Below are positions 1 through 7,877 of a DNA stretch of 21,824 bases, piece after piece (the first letter of the stretch is position 1; every line of letters begins with the position of its first letter). Source of the DNA: DASYYE01 sp035946955. Its GTDB lineage: Bacteria > Actinomycetota > Actinomycetes > Streptosporangiales > Streptosporangiaceae. Both the position numbers and the translations under genes were made by a program. Below the pieces are notes generated by a model, which had not been told where the DNA came from, made no database searches, and saw nothing but the letters and a program-made list of their open reading frames with translations. The DNA is taken from positions 1 to 21,824 of the forward strand of contig DASYYE010000402.1 of the NCBI GenBank assembly GCA_035946955.1. The letters run 5' to 3'.

Positions 1-1
1 C

Positions 2-49
2 CCGGCCGCAAGCCCGACAGCTCCCATCACCCTCTTCGGGGATCCGTGA
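2..49 (+). CDS. ruvB: RuvB C-terminal end (5' truncated)
   Basis: Only the last 15 codons and a TGA stop (47-49) lie in the window. The frame reads PAASPTAPITLFGDP, which resembles the short 'LF-D' tail that ends actinobacterial RuvB, the Holliday-junction branch-migration motor ATPase. The main support is position: ruvC-ruvA-ruvB normally precedes yajC-secD-secF in actinomycetes. No ATPase motif is visible because the gene body is outside the window. The other two forward frames do not give a recognisable tail. The call is an inference from synteny plus a short C-terminal match. Confidence 0.5.
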   Translation, partial: PAASPTAPITLFGDP

Positions 50-180
50 CGAGGCGCAGTGGTGTTTCGGCCCGGCCGGGCCCAGACCCCCACGCCCAAG
101 GGGAAGCGCCCAAAAGCTGACCGGGAGCTGAGTAGTTTGTAGCGCCCTGGTCACGATCCCTGTTTGGAGCCCATAGCCTG

Positions 181-209
181 TTGGTGGGTCGGCCCACCGC
201 CGCTAGACT
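181..209 (+). promoter_or_regulatory. Predicted sigma70-type promoter for yajC-secDF
   Basis: TTGGTG (181-186) and TAGACT (204-209) are separated by exactly 17 nt, close to the actinobacterial housekeeping consensus. Transcription would begin near 216, giving a leader of about 100 nt before yajC. An inverted repeat GGTGGG-tcgg-CCCACC (183-198) overlaps the -35 box and spacer and could be an operator. No experimental support exists here. The rest of 50-308 shows no convincing gene. Confidence 0.5.
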
Positions 210-317
210 TCGGCAGTTGGTCGGCGAAAGCGCATAAGCATAAGTGTGTGAGCGGCCCGTCGGCCTGCGGCTCGGGTTGTTGACCGAGCGCCTCACATCA
301 ACGGAAGGATGCCCGGC

Positions 318-944
318 ATGGGCGAGTTCATCCTCGCGGCCAGCAGCAGTAACTCAAGTGGGAACACTGGCTACCTGCTGCTGTTCATCATCGTCTTGTT
401 CGCACTCATGTACTTCGTCGCGATCAGGCCGCAGCGTAATCGTCAGCGCCGCGTCATGGAAACCCAGAACGCGGTCGTCCCTGGCCAGCGGGTCCGCACC
501 ACGGCGGGCATGTACGCCACCATCACCGCGATCGACGGTGACGACGTCATCCTGGAGGTCGCACCCGGAGTGGAGGTCCGCTTCCTCCGCCGGGCGATCA
601 TGGAAGTGCTCCCCGACGACGACGGGTCGGACGTTGGCGGAGAAGCCCCGGACGAGGACGTAGCCGCTGACGACGACGCGGACTACGCCGAGGCGGACGA
701 CGAGGTGGCCGAGGACGAGGTGGCCGAGGCCGAGGACGAGCCCAAGGATGAGAAGCCCGGCCCTGCCGAGGCGGAAGCCGCCACGGGAAACCCTGAGCAG
801 GCCGAGAGCGTTGACGTGGATGGGGAGACCCCCACTGGCAGTGCGTCCGGTGCAGTGGCAGAGGATGGAGCGGCCGGTGCGCCGGAGGCTGCGGCCAATG
901 GCAGCGCCAAGCGGTCAGCCAGGAAGGGTCGTACCGCCAGCTGA
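318..944 (+). CDS. yajC: Preprotein translocase subunit YajC
   Basis: YajC is the small membrane partner of SecD-SecF that associates with SecYEG during export. The protein has a short N-terminal segment, one transmembrane helix (about residues 17-37, GYLLLFIIVLFALMYFVAI), then the family signature IRPQRNRQRR and a soluble domain with VVPGQRVRTTAGMYATI. The last ~110 residues form a highly acidic Asp/Glu/Ala tail ending in a basic patch (KRSARKGR), so the protein (208 aa) is about twice the length of E. coli YajC. An ATG at 309 is in frame but directly abuts GGAAGG (303-308). The ATG at 318 has a normal 9-nt spacing, so I chose it. It is followed after 66 nt by secD and is probably in one transcript with it. 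Confidence 0.93.
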   Translation: MGEFILAASSSNSSGNTGYLLLFIIVLFALMYFVAIRPQRNRQRRVMETQNAVVPGQRVRTTAGMYATITAIDGDDVILEVAPGVEVRFLRRAIMEVLPDDDGSDVGGEAPDEDVAADDDADYAEADDEVAEDEVAEAEDEPKDEKPGPAEAEAATGNPEQAESVDVDGETPTGSASGAVAEDGAAGAPEAAANGSAKRSARKGRTAS

Positions 945-1010
945 GCATCCCGGCGGTACCCCTGCCAGCCAGCGGACACCAGGACATGCGAAACGAAGGA
1001 TGGGCGAGAA

Positions 1011-3044
1011 GTGGCTCCCCCAAGCGGTAGTGCGTCCCCGCCAGGACGCATGCTCGCGGCACTGGCCGCAGTCATAGTCGTGCTGCTCCTGGCCATCCTG
1101 GGCGGCGACATCATCAAGCCGACGAGCTGGCACAACGACTTCAAGGTCAAGCTGGGCCTCGACCTCACCCAGGGCACCGAGGTCACCCTCGCGGCGGTCA
1201 CCCCCAAGGGCAAGCCGGCCAGTCAGTCGGAGATGACCCAGGCGATCCAGATCATGCAGGACCGCGTGAACGGCGCCGGGTTCACTGAGACCCAGGTCCA
1301 GCAGCAGGGCAGCGACATCATCAACGTCTCGATCCCCGGCCAGGAGAACGAGAAGGTGGTCCAGCTTGTCAGCCAGACCGCCGAACTGGTGTTCCGCCAG
1401 GTGCTGATCCAGGAGGTCAACAACCTCCCGGCCACACCAACACCGACACCGACCCCTTCGGGGACGCCGTCGCCGAGCCCGTCCGGCACCGCGTCACCGG
1501 GGGCGTCCAGCACCCCGACACCTGCCGGCGCAACGACGCCAACGCCCACCCCCAGTTCTTCCGCGCAGGCCGCAGGCGCGCCCGGGGCTGCGACCGGCAC
1601 CCACGAGATGGCGTACCGGACCAGCCGCCTGACCGCGAAAGCGGCCGAGCCCCAGGCCAGTGCGTCGGCCGGTGCCACCCCTCCGGCTGCCCCCAGTTCC
1701 GCGGCCACTCCTCCGGCCTCACCCGCGGGCACCCCACCGGCGGCTGCCTCGGCAGGCCCGGCGTGTCCCCCGGTGCCCAAGGATCTGACGCCCGCCAAGG
1801 GCACCGCGACGTGGCAGGACGCATTGGCATCGGCGCAGCTTGGTGTGCCCTCACTGGTGTGGTGCCATACGAAGGCCCTGTTCAACCACGTCAACTGCGC
1901 GGCGAAGAACTGGCCGGGCCAGGTCGGTTACACTCTGGCGGACCTCAACGGCAATGACAACAGCCAGGTCGTGTCGTGCGCCAAGAGCGGCGGCGTCTGG
2001 TACAAGTACGCCCTGGCCCCCGTCTCGGTCCACGGCGCCCAGGTCAGCGGGGCGAGCGCGACGCCAATACCCAGCAACGTCTCGCAGTGGCAGGTCCTCC
2101 TCAACTTCACCGGGTCTGGCGCGACCGCATTCGGCAATATCACCACCGCCATATTCGACAAGTACCACTGCGTGGCCAACCAGCCGTGCCCGGCCAATGG
2201 CTTGCTCGCGGCTGTGCTCGACGGCACCGTCATCAGCCCATCAGCCATCGATGCCGCGATTACCGGCGGGTCGGCGCAGATATCGCCCTTCACCCAGGCC
2301 CAGGCAGAGACGCTTCAGCAGCAGCTCTCCTACGGCAAGCTCCCGCTCACCTTCAACCAGCAGCAGGTCGTCACGGTTTCGCCGCAGCTCGGCCACGACC
2401 AGCTCAATGCCGGGCTCATCGCCGCCGGGATCGGCCTGTTCCTCGTCATCTGCTACCTGCTGTTCTACTACCGGGGCCTGGCCGTGGTGGCGGTGTCCAG
2501 CCTGGTCATCGCCGGCCTGCTGACCTACCTTGCAGTGGTCACGCTCGGGAAGTACGCGGGGTTCGCGCTGAACCTCGCGGGCGTCGCTGGTCTGATCGTG
2601 GCCATCGGTATCACCGCCGACTCGTTCGTGGTGTTCTTCGAGCGACTACGAGACGAGGTACGCGAGGGTGGGCGGTCCTTGCGGGCCGCGGTGGAACGCG
2701 GCTGGCAGCGTGCCCGGCGGACGATCCTGGTCTCCGACACCGTGTCCTTCATCGCCGCGGCACTGCTGTACTACTTCTCGATCGGTGACGTCAAAGGCTT
2801 CGCGTTCACCCTGGGGTTGATCACGATCATCGACGTCATGGTGGTGTTCACCTTCACCAAGCCGATGCTGACCCTGCTGGCCCGGACCAAGTTCTTTGGC
2901 GGCGGTCATCCGTTGTCGGGCCTGGATCCCGCCCGGCTGGGTGCCCGAGCACCCTGGCGTGGCACACCACGTCCTGTCGCAACCCGGGGGGCCCGGACGT
3001 CCACGGCCCAGGCATCCCGTCCCGGCGCGCCGAAGGAGGCATGA
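1011..3044 (+). CDS. secD: Protein translocase subunit SecD
   Basis: SecD works with SecF to pull preproteins out of the Sec channel using proton motive force. The GTG start has AAGGA (996-1000) 10 nt upstream. A first transmembrane helix lies at about residues 14-32, followed by LGLDLTQGTEV (48-58), the family's LGLDLxGG motif with Gln in place of one Gly. The C-terminal membrane block (about 465-630) holds GITADSFVVFFERLRDE, whose Asp537 corresponds to the conserved proton-path Asp of SecD. At 677 aa it is about 100 residues longer than usual. The excess is a Pro/Thr/Ser/Ala-rich insertion at about 139-252 in the extracytoplasmic domain. Six cysteines (252, 285, 296, 323, 387, 393) lie outside the membrane. 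The stop overlaps secF by ATGA, implying translational coupling. Confidence 0.95.
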   Translation: MAPPSGSASPPGRMLAALAAVIVVLLLAILGGDIIKPTSWHNDFKVKLGLDLTQGTEVTLAAVTPKGKPASQSEMTQAIQIMQDRVNGAGFTETQVQQQGSDIINVSIPGQENEKVVQLVSQTAELVFRQVLIQEVNNLPATPTPTPTPSGTPSPSPSGTASPGASSTPTPAGATTPTPTPSSSAQAAGAPGAATGTHEMAYRTSRLTAKAAEPQASASAGATPPAAPSSAATPPASPAGTPPAAASAGPACPPVPKDLTPAKGTATWQDALASAQLGVPSLVWCHTKALFNHVNCAAKNWPGQVGYTLADLNGNDNSQVVSCAKSGGVWYKYALAPVSVHGAQVSGASATPIPSNVSQWQVLLNFTGSGATAFGNITTAIFDKYHCVANQPCPANGLLAAVLDGTVISPSAIDAAITGGSAQISPFTQAQAETLQQQLSYGKLPLTFNQQQVVTVSPQLGHDQLNAGLIAAGIGLFLVICYLLFYYRGLAVVAVSSLVIAGLLTYLAVVTLGKYAGFALNLAGVAGLIVAIGITADSFVVFFERLRDEVREGGRSLRAAVERGWQRARRTILVSDTVSFIAAALLYYFSIGDVKGFAFTLGLITIIDVMVVFTFTKPMLTLLARTKFFGGGHPLSGLDPARLGARAPWRGTPRPVATRGARTSTAQASRPGAPKEA

Positions 3045-4330
3045 TGTCGGCAATCGGCGGCCTGGGCGGCAGGCTGTACCGGGGTGAGGTCTCAATTGAC
3101 TTCGTCGGCCGCAAGCGCCTGTGGTACTCGATCTCAGGCGTCATCCTGATCGTTGGCATCATCGCGGTTACCGTCTTCGGGCTGAACTTCAGCGTGGACT
3201 TCAAGGGCGGGGCGTCGTTCACGTTCCCGCAGGGGTCCACGTCCATCACCCAGGTTCGCAACACTGTGACCGCCGCAGGCGGCGGGACTGGCCTGATCAT
3301 CCAGTCACAGCACCGGATAGGCCACCCACCCGAGTGGCGGGTCCAGACAGGCAAGCTGTCGTCGTCCGCCAAGGCCAATATCCAGAACGCCATCAGCACC
3401 AAGTTGCACGTCCCGCAGAGCGGGATCAACACCACGTTCGTTGGCCCGAGCTGGGGCAGCCAGATCTCGCAGAAGGCGACCGAGGCGCTCATCGCCTTCC
3501 TCATCGCGATCGTGATCTACCTGTCGATCGCGTTCGAGTGGAAGATGGCCGTGGCCGCGCTGATCGCCCTGATGCACGACATCATCATCACCATCGGTGC
3601 ATACGCGCTGCTGCGGTTCACGGTCAGCCCCGCGACCATCATCGGCCTGCTGACCATCCTCGGTTACTCGCTGTATGACACGGTGGTGGTCTTCGACAAG
3701 GTCCGTGAGAACACGGCTGGGCTGCTTGGTTCCGCCCGCTCCACCTACAGCCAGGCAGCCAACCTGGCGCTCAACCAGACCCTGGTCCGCTCCATCAACA
3801 CCTCGCTGATCGCGTTGCTGCCGGTGGCTGGCATCTTGTTCGTGGGCACCGCTGTGCTCGGCCCCGGTGAGCTGCAGGATCTGGCGCTGGTGCTGTTCGT
3901 CGGCATGCTGTCCGGCACGTACTCCTCGATCTGCATCGCCACCCCGGTGCTCGCCGACCTCAAAGAACGTGAGCCCCAGTACAAGGCCCTGGCCAAGCGG
4001 GTCGCGCTGCGTGCCTCCGGGGCCCGCAGCGCCAAGCGCGGCACTGCCAAGCCAGCGAAGACCGGCGCGGCCAGCACGGGGCGTGGTGCGGTGGCCGTTG
4101 CCCCTGCTGACAATGGTGGCTTGGCCGTGATAGACGGCGAGGACGACGTGACGTCCGGCGCAGAGGGAGCCGAGGATGCTGCCCCGTCGGCAGTGGCAGA
4201 ACCGGTCGGCGCGGCCAAGCCAGCACAGCGCGCCAACACCGGCGGTGGGGCAGCCCGTCCACGCCCACCCCAGCAACGCCGTTCCAGTTCGGCCAAACGA
4301 CGTCCCAGCGGCAAGAAGAAGCGGCGGTAG
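3041..4330 (+). CDS. secF: Protein translocase subunit SecF
   Basis: SecF pairs with SecD to form a six-plus-six helix RND-like motor of the Sec system. The 429-aa protein shows a first transmembrane helix (about 29-47), the SVDFKGGASF motif (51-60), an extracytoplasmic P1-like domain, then five membrane helices from about residue 148. YDTVVVFDKVREN (212-224) is the conserved helix-4 motif with Asp213. The last ~100 residues are a disordered Ala/Pro/Lys tail ending KKKRR, presumably cytoplasmic. ATG at 3041 overlaps the secD stop. A strong AAGGAGG (3033-3039) is only 1 nt from it and 4 nt from a second in-frame ATG at 3044, which may be the true start. Confidence 0.95.
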   Translation: MMSAIGGLGGRLYRGEVSIDFVGRKRLWYSISGVILIVGIIAVTVFGLNFSVDFKGGASFTFPQGSTSITQVRNTVTAAGGGTGLIIQSQHRIGHPPEWRVQTGKLSSSAKANIQNAISTKLHVPQSGINTTFVGPSWGSQISQKATEALIAFLIAIVIYLSIAFEWKMAVAALIALMHDIIITIGAYALLRFTVSPATIIGLLTILGYSLYDTVVVFDKVRENTAGLLGSARSTYSQAANLALNQTLVRSINTSLIALLPVAGILFVGTAVLGPGELQDLALVLFVGMLSGTYSSICIATPVLADLKEREPQYKALAKRVALRASGARSAKRGTAKPAKTGAASTGRGAVAVAPADNGGLAVIDGEDDVTSGAEGAEDAAPSAVAEPVGAAKPAQRANTGGGAARPRPPQQRRSSSAKRRPSGKKKRR

Positions 4331-4352
4331 TCAGCACGTGGCCGGTCAGGAG

Positions 4353-4883
4353 ATGGCGGTCGGCGGCAGCCTGCGCGAACTGATCCAGGCCAGAGTGCGC
4401 GACGTCCCCGACTACCCCAAGCCGGGGATCGTGTTCAAGGACATCACGCCACTGCTCGCGGACGGACAGGCGCTGAACGCGGTCGTGGCCGCACTGGCTG
4501 ACGGGCACGGCCATGTGGACAAGGTGGCTGGTATCGAAGCGCGCGGGTTCATCCTGGCGTCGTCCGTGGCCTGCCACCTCGGCGCCGGGTTTGTCCCCGT
4601 CCGCAAGGAGGGCCGCCTGCCAGGCCCCACTTTCGGCCAGAGCTATGAACTCGAGTACGGCACGGCTACCGTAGAGATCCACCAGGACGCGTTCACCCCG
4701 GGGGAGCGGGTGCTGGTGGTCGACGACGTGCTGGCGACCGGCGGGACCGCCGAGGCGGCCGTCAGCCTGGTGCGCCAGGCCGGTGCAGAGGTCGCCGGTG
4801 TGGCCGTGCTCCTCGAGCTCTCGTTCCTGGGCGGCCGGGCCAAGTTCCCCGACGGCATGATCCACTCCCTCCTGGAAGTCTGA
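4353..4883 (+). CDS. apt: Adenine phosphoribosyltransferase
   Basis: Apt converts adenine plus PRPP to AMP and pyrophosphate in purine salvage in the cytoplasm. The protein (176 aa) has the typical N-terminus RDVPDYPKPGIVFKDITPLL, EARGFI for the active-site loop, and the PRPP-binding signature VLVVDDVLATGGTA. Length is normal for the family. The start is uncertain: ATG at 4353 has AGGAG directly next to it with no spacing, while an in-frame GTG at 4338 lacks a clear ribosome binding site. Homologue length favours 4353. It lies 22 nt after secF and is probably read from the same transcript. The order secF-apt-rel is standard in actinomycetes. Confidence 0.93.
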   Translation: MAVGGSLRELIQARVRDVPDYPKPGIVFKDITPLLADGQALNAVVAALADGHGHVDKVAGIEARGFILASSVACHLGAGFVPVRKEGRLPGPTFGQSYELEYGTATVEIHQDAFTPGERVLVVDDVLATGGTAEAAVSLVRQAGAEVAGVAVLLELSFLGGRAKFPDGMIHSLLEV

Positions 4884-4946
4884 CTCGAAGGGTTCTCGGC
4901 GGGCGGGCCAATGGGTCTGCGTTGCGAATGGGAATCAAGCAACCCT

Positions 4947-4962
4947 GGTGTTGGTTAACACC
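4947..4962 (+). promoter_or_regulatory. Perfect hairpin GGTGTT-ggtt-AACACC downstream of apt
   Basis: A six-base-pair perfect stem with a 4-nt loop lies 63 nt past the apt stop and directly before an AGGAGG (4965-4970). A second weaker repeat, GTTGC (4921-4925) with GCAAC (4939-4943), lies just upstream. No U-tract follows, so a simple intrinsic terminator is not supported. It could be a regulatory stem that hides the AGGAGG, or a protein site. Confidence 0.35.
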
Positions 4963-4981
4963 GCAGGAGGATCAGTCCTAG

Positions 4982-5095
4982 ATGTGGCGGAGCGCCTGCT
5001 CCGGCCTACCGCGGCCCTGCCGGGCGTGCCCGGAGGGAACGTGGCCCAGTCGTTCATCCCCGCTGGTTGGTAGCGGGCTATCCGTCAGGCACTGA
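4982..5095 (+). CDS. Possible 37-codon leader ORF upstream of rel
   Basis: An ATG at 4982 follows a perfect AGGAGG (4965-4970) by 11 nt and opens a 37-codon frame ending in TGA at 5093-5095, about 100 nt before the rel start. The peptide would contain Cys at positions 6, 13 and 16 and many Arg, Pro and Ser residues, with no recognisable domain or membrane segment. The frame contains a perfect palindrome CCGGGC-gt-GCCCGG (5020-5033), so base composition may reflect RNA structure rather than coding. A leader peptide is possible; equally the AGGAGG may be chance. I recognise no homologue. Confidence 0.25.
   Translation: MWRSACSGLPRPCRACPEGTWPSRSSPLVGSGLSVRH
5020..5033 (+). promoter_or_regulatory. 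Palindrome CCGGGC-gt-GCCCGG in the rel leader
   Basis: A perfect 6-bp inverted repeat with a 2-nt centre. It is one of several small dyads in the 314-nt apt-rel gap. Others are AGCCG-cca-CGGCT at 5121-5133 and a direct repeat CACAGTGGC at 5108-5116 and 5138-5146. A 2-nt loop is too tight for RNA, so a protein-binding site on DNA is the likelier role if there is one. Confidence 0.25.
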
Positions 5096-5163
5096 TTGTC
5101 GGCCTGGCACAGTGGCCCGCAGCCGCCACGGCTGGCCCACAGTGGCGCCGCAGGTGAGGTCGA

Positions 5164-5169
5164 TAGACT
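5164..5169 (+). promoter_or_regulatory. Possible -10 element of a rel promoter
   Basis: TAGACT is the same hexamer as the predicted yajC -10 box and sits 28 nt before the rel GTG, giving a start site about 20 nt upstream of the gene. The matching -35 region (5141-5146, AGTGGC) is a poor match to TTGACA. The support is therefore only the -10 box and its position. Confidence 0.3.
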
Positions 5170-5197
5170 AGGTGCCTGGCGGGCGACAGGAGCGCAT

Positions 5198-7780
5198 GTG
5201 GCAGGTGACGCGGCAATTACTGGCGCCGACGTCACCCCCCAGCCCGTCCCCCGGGCCCAGGAACCCCCTGTGGCCTCGGTGGAGGGCAGCGAGGTGACGC
5301 CGGAGAAGCCCCTGCCCAGATCCAGCCCGGACCGTTCCTCTCCGCCCCGCTCAGCCGCATCGCTGCGGCCGGCACCACCGGCCGCGTCAGCTACGGACTC
5401 AGGCCGCACCAAGCCCAGCCCCCCATCAGGCCCTGCTGCGGCGGCCGCGAGCCCTCCGGCGCCCAACGGGCCGGGGCCCGCGGCCCCAGGGGCCGCGCCC
5501 AGGCTCCTCCTTGCCCCACCACCTTCCGCGGGCACCATGGGCGCGGCGGGGGTCCGCCGTCGGCTGGCCCGCCTCGGCGCACCCCGCGGCGGGGGTGTCA
5601 ACCCGGTCCTCGAACCGTTGGTCAAGACCGTCCGCGACACCCATCCCAAGGCTGACGTCCGGCTCATCGAACGCGCCTTCGAGGTAGCCGCGCACTGGCA
5701 CCGTGACCAGACACGCCGCAGCGGAGACCCCTTCATCACCCACCCGCTGGCGGTGGCCACCATCCTCGCTGAGCTGGGGATGAACGCCGAGTCCATCTGT
5801 GCCGCGCTGCTGCACGACACCGTGGAGGACACCGCCTACACACTGGACGCGCTGCGCCGCGACTTCGGGCAGGACGTGGCCGCACTGGTCGACGGTGTCA
5901 CCAAGCTTGACAAGGTCAAGTACGGCGACGCCGCCGAAGCGGAGACCGTCCGCAAGATGGTGGTCGCGATGTCCCACGACATCCGCGTCCTGGTGATCAA
6001 GCTGGCGGACCGGCTCCACAACATGCGCACCCTGCGGTTCCTCGCACGTGAGAAGCAGGAGCGCAAGTCACGTGAGGTGCTGGAGATCTTCGCGCCGCTG
6101 GCACACCGCCTGGGCATGAACACCATCAAGTGGGAGCTGGAGGACCTGGCGTTCGCCAACCTGTACCCCAAGCGCTACGACGAGATCGTGCGGATGGTGT
6201 CTGAGCGGGCCCCGCGCCGCGAGCTGTTCCTGCAGGAGGTCTACGAAGAGGTCTCCGCCGACCTGCGCGAGGCGAAGATCAAGGCGAGGGTGGTCGGCCG
6301 CCCCAAGCACTACTACTCCGTCTACCAGAAGATGATCGCCCGCAATGTGAGCTTCGACGAGATCTACGACCTCGTCGGCATCCGCGTGCTGGTCGAGTCC
6401 GTCCGCGACTGTTACGCGGCCCTTGGCACGATCCACGCCCGGTGGAACCCGATTCCCGGGCGTTTCAAGGACTACATCGCGATGCCGAAGTTCAACATGT
6501 ACCAGTCACTGCACACGACCGTCATCGGGCCTGGGGGCAGGCCGGTCGAGCTGCAGATCAGGACCTGGAGCATGCACAAGCGCGCGGAGTACGGAGTAGC
6601 GGCCCACTGGAAGTACAAGGAGGAGTCCCTCCTGCCCGGCACACGCAGCCGCGGGCCCGACACAGGCGACATGGCCTGGCTACGTCAGCTCGTGGACTGG
6701 CAGCGCGAGACCTCCGACCCGGCGGAGTTCCTGGAGGCGCTGCGGTTCGACCTCGGCGCGGCCGAGGTCTACGTGTTCACACCCAAGGGTGAGGTGATCG
6801 CTCTTCCCCAGGGCGCCACGCCCGTGGACTTTGCCTACGCCATCCACACCGAAGTGGGCCACCGCACGGTCGGGGCCAAGATCAACGGTCGGCTGGTGGC
6901 GCTGGAGAGCACGCTCGACAACGGCGACACCGTGGAGATCCTCACCTCCAAGGCGCCCGACGCCGCCCCCAGCCGTGACTGGCTGACCTTTGTCAAGAGC
7001 GCACGTGCCCGCAACAAGATCAAGCACTGGTTCTCCAAGGAGCGCCGCGAGGCAGCAGCCGAGGCAGGCAAGACCGCGATCGCACGGGCCATGCGCAAGC
7101 AAGGGCTCCCGTTGCAGCGCATGGCGGGCGGGGACGCACTGCGGGCCATCGCCACCGAGATGCACTATGCCGACTTGTCCGCCCTGTATGCGGCGGTCGG
7201 GGAGGGCCACGCCAATGCACAGGCCGTTGTCAACAAGCTGACCCAGTCACTGGGCGGGCTGGCAGGCGCGCAAGAGGACATCGCCGAGACCACGCTGCCG
7301 ACCCGTGCGCCGCGGCCACGGCCTGCCCGCGACTCCGGGGTGGCCGTGGAAGGGGCTGCCGACGTCTGGGCACGGCTCTCCCGCTGCTGCACCCCGGTCC
7401 CCGGCGACGACATCACCGGCTTCGTGACCCGGGGCAATGGTGTGTCCGTCCACCGCGTGGACTGCGCCAACCTGCAGCACATGCTCGAAGCTGAGCCGGA
7501 GCGCCAGGTGGCGGTCCGCTGGTCACCCACGGAAGCGTCGGTGTTCCTGGTAACTGTCCAGGTGGAGGCCCTGGACCGGACCGGCTTGCTGTCCGACGTC
7601 ACCCGGACCATCTCCGAGCAGCACGTGAACATCCTGTCCGCCGCGGTCTCCACGAACCGCGACCGCGTTGCCCTCAGCAAGTTCACCTTCGAGATGGGCG
7701 ACCCCAAGCACCTCGGCCACGTCCTCCGCGCCGTCCGCGCCATCGACGGCGTCTACGACGCCTACCGCGTCACGAACTGA
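5198..7780 (+). CDS. relA: Bifunctional (p)ppGpp synthetase/hydrolase Rel
   Basis: This enzyme makes and degrades the alarmone (p)ppGpp from GTP/GDP and ATP and senses stalled ribosomes. GTG at 5198 has CAGGAG (5187-5192) 5 nt upstream; a longer frame exists only through a TTG at 5096 without a good site. The 860-aa protein starts with about 110 residues of disordered Pro/Ala/Ser-rich sequence. The HD hydrolase domain follows, with HD (206-207) and ED (210-211). The synthetase domain has GRPKHYYSVYQK and the RFKD motif (422-425), the RXKD form typical of bifunctional enzymes. TGS begins near 522, the Cys pair (730-731) is in the zinc-finger-like region, and an ACT domain spans about 780-860. 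All key residues are present, so both activities are expected. A weak hairpin follows the stop. Confidence 0.95.
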   Translation: MAGDAAITGADVTPQPVPRAQEPPVASVEGSEVTPEKPLPRSSPDRSSPPRSAASLRPAPPAASATDSGRTKPSPPSGPAAAAASPPAPNGPGPAAPGAAPRLLLAPPPSAGTMGAAGVRRRLARLGAPRGGGVNPVLEPLVKTVRDTHPKADVRLIERAFEVAAHWHRDQTRRSGDPFITHPLAVATILAELGMNAESICAALLHDTVEDTAYTLDALRRDFGQDVAALVDGVTKLDKVKYGDAAEAETVRKMVVAMSHDIRVLVIKLADRLHNMRTLRFLAREKQERKSREVLEIFAPLAHRLGMNTIKWELEDLAFANLYPKRYDEIVRMVSERAPRRELFLQEVYEEVSADLREAKIKARVVGRPKHYYSVYQKMIARNVSFDEIYDLVGIRVLVESVRDCYAALGTIHARWNPIPGRFKDYIAMPKFNMYQSLHTTVIGPGGRPVELQIRTWSMHKRAEYGVAAHWKYKEESLLPGTRSRGPDTGDMAWLRQLVDWQRETSDPAEFLEALRFDLGAAEVYVFTPKGEVIALPQGATPVDFAYAIHTEVGHRTVGAKINGRLVALESTLDNGDTVEILTSKAPDAAPSRDWLTFVKSARARNKIKHWFSKERREAAAEAGKTAIARAMRKQGLPLQRMAGGDALRAIATEMHYADLSALYAAVGEGHANAQAVVNKLTQSLGGLAGAQEDIAETTLPTRAPRPRPARDSGVAVEGAADVWARLSRCCTPVPGDDITGFVTRGNGVSVHRVDCANLQHMLEAEPERQVAVRWSPTEASVFLVTVQVEALDRTGLLSDVTRTISEQHVNILSAAVSTNRDRVALSKFTFEMGDPKHLGHVLRAVRAIDGVYDAYRVTN

Positions 7781-7801
7781 CCGCTGTTCGTTCCCCAGCG
7801 G
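7781..7801 (+). terminator. Weak hairpin directly after rel
   Basis: CCGCTG (7781-7786) and CAGCGG (7796-7801) form a perfect 6-bp stem with a 9-nt loop beginning at the base after the rel stop codon. No T-run follows. Position suggests a terminator or RNA 3'-end stabiliser, but the strength is modest. Confidence 0.35.
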
Positions 7802-7877
7802 GTCTGCCTGCGCGTACGGTGACTGTCAGTGCCTGCCGCGAGGCTTGCTCGCATGACAAGCAGGAGGGCAGGGCATC

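Noticed and set aside
4124..4136. CCGTGATAGACGG in secF resembling the right arm of the aspS-rarA inverted repeat
   Set aside because: It is ordinary secF coding sequence and similarity ends after eight or nine bases; chance is sufficient.
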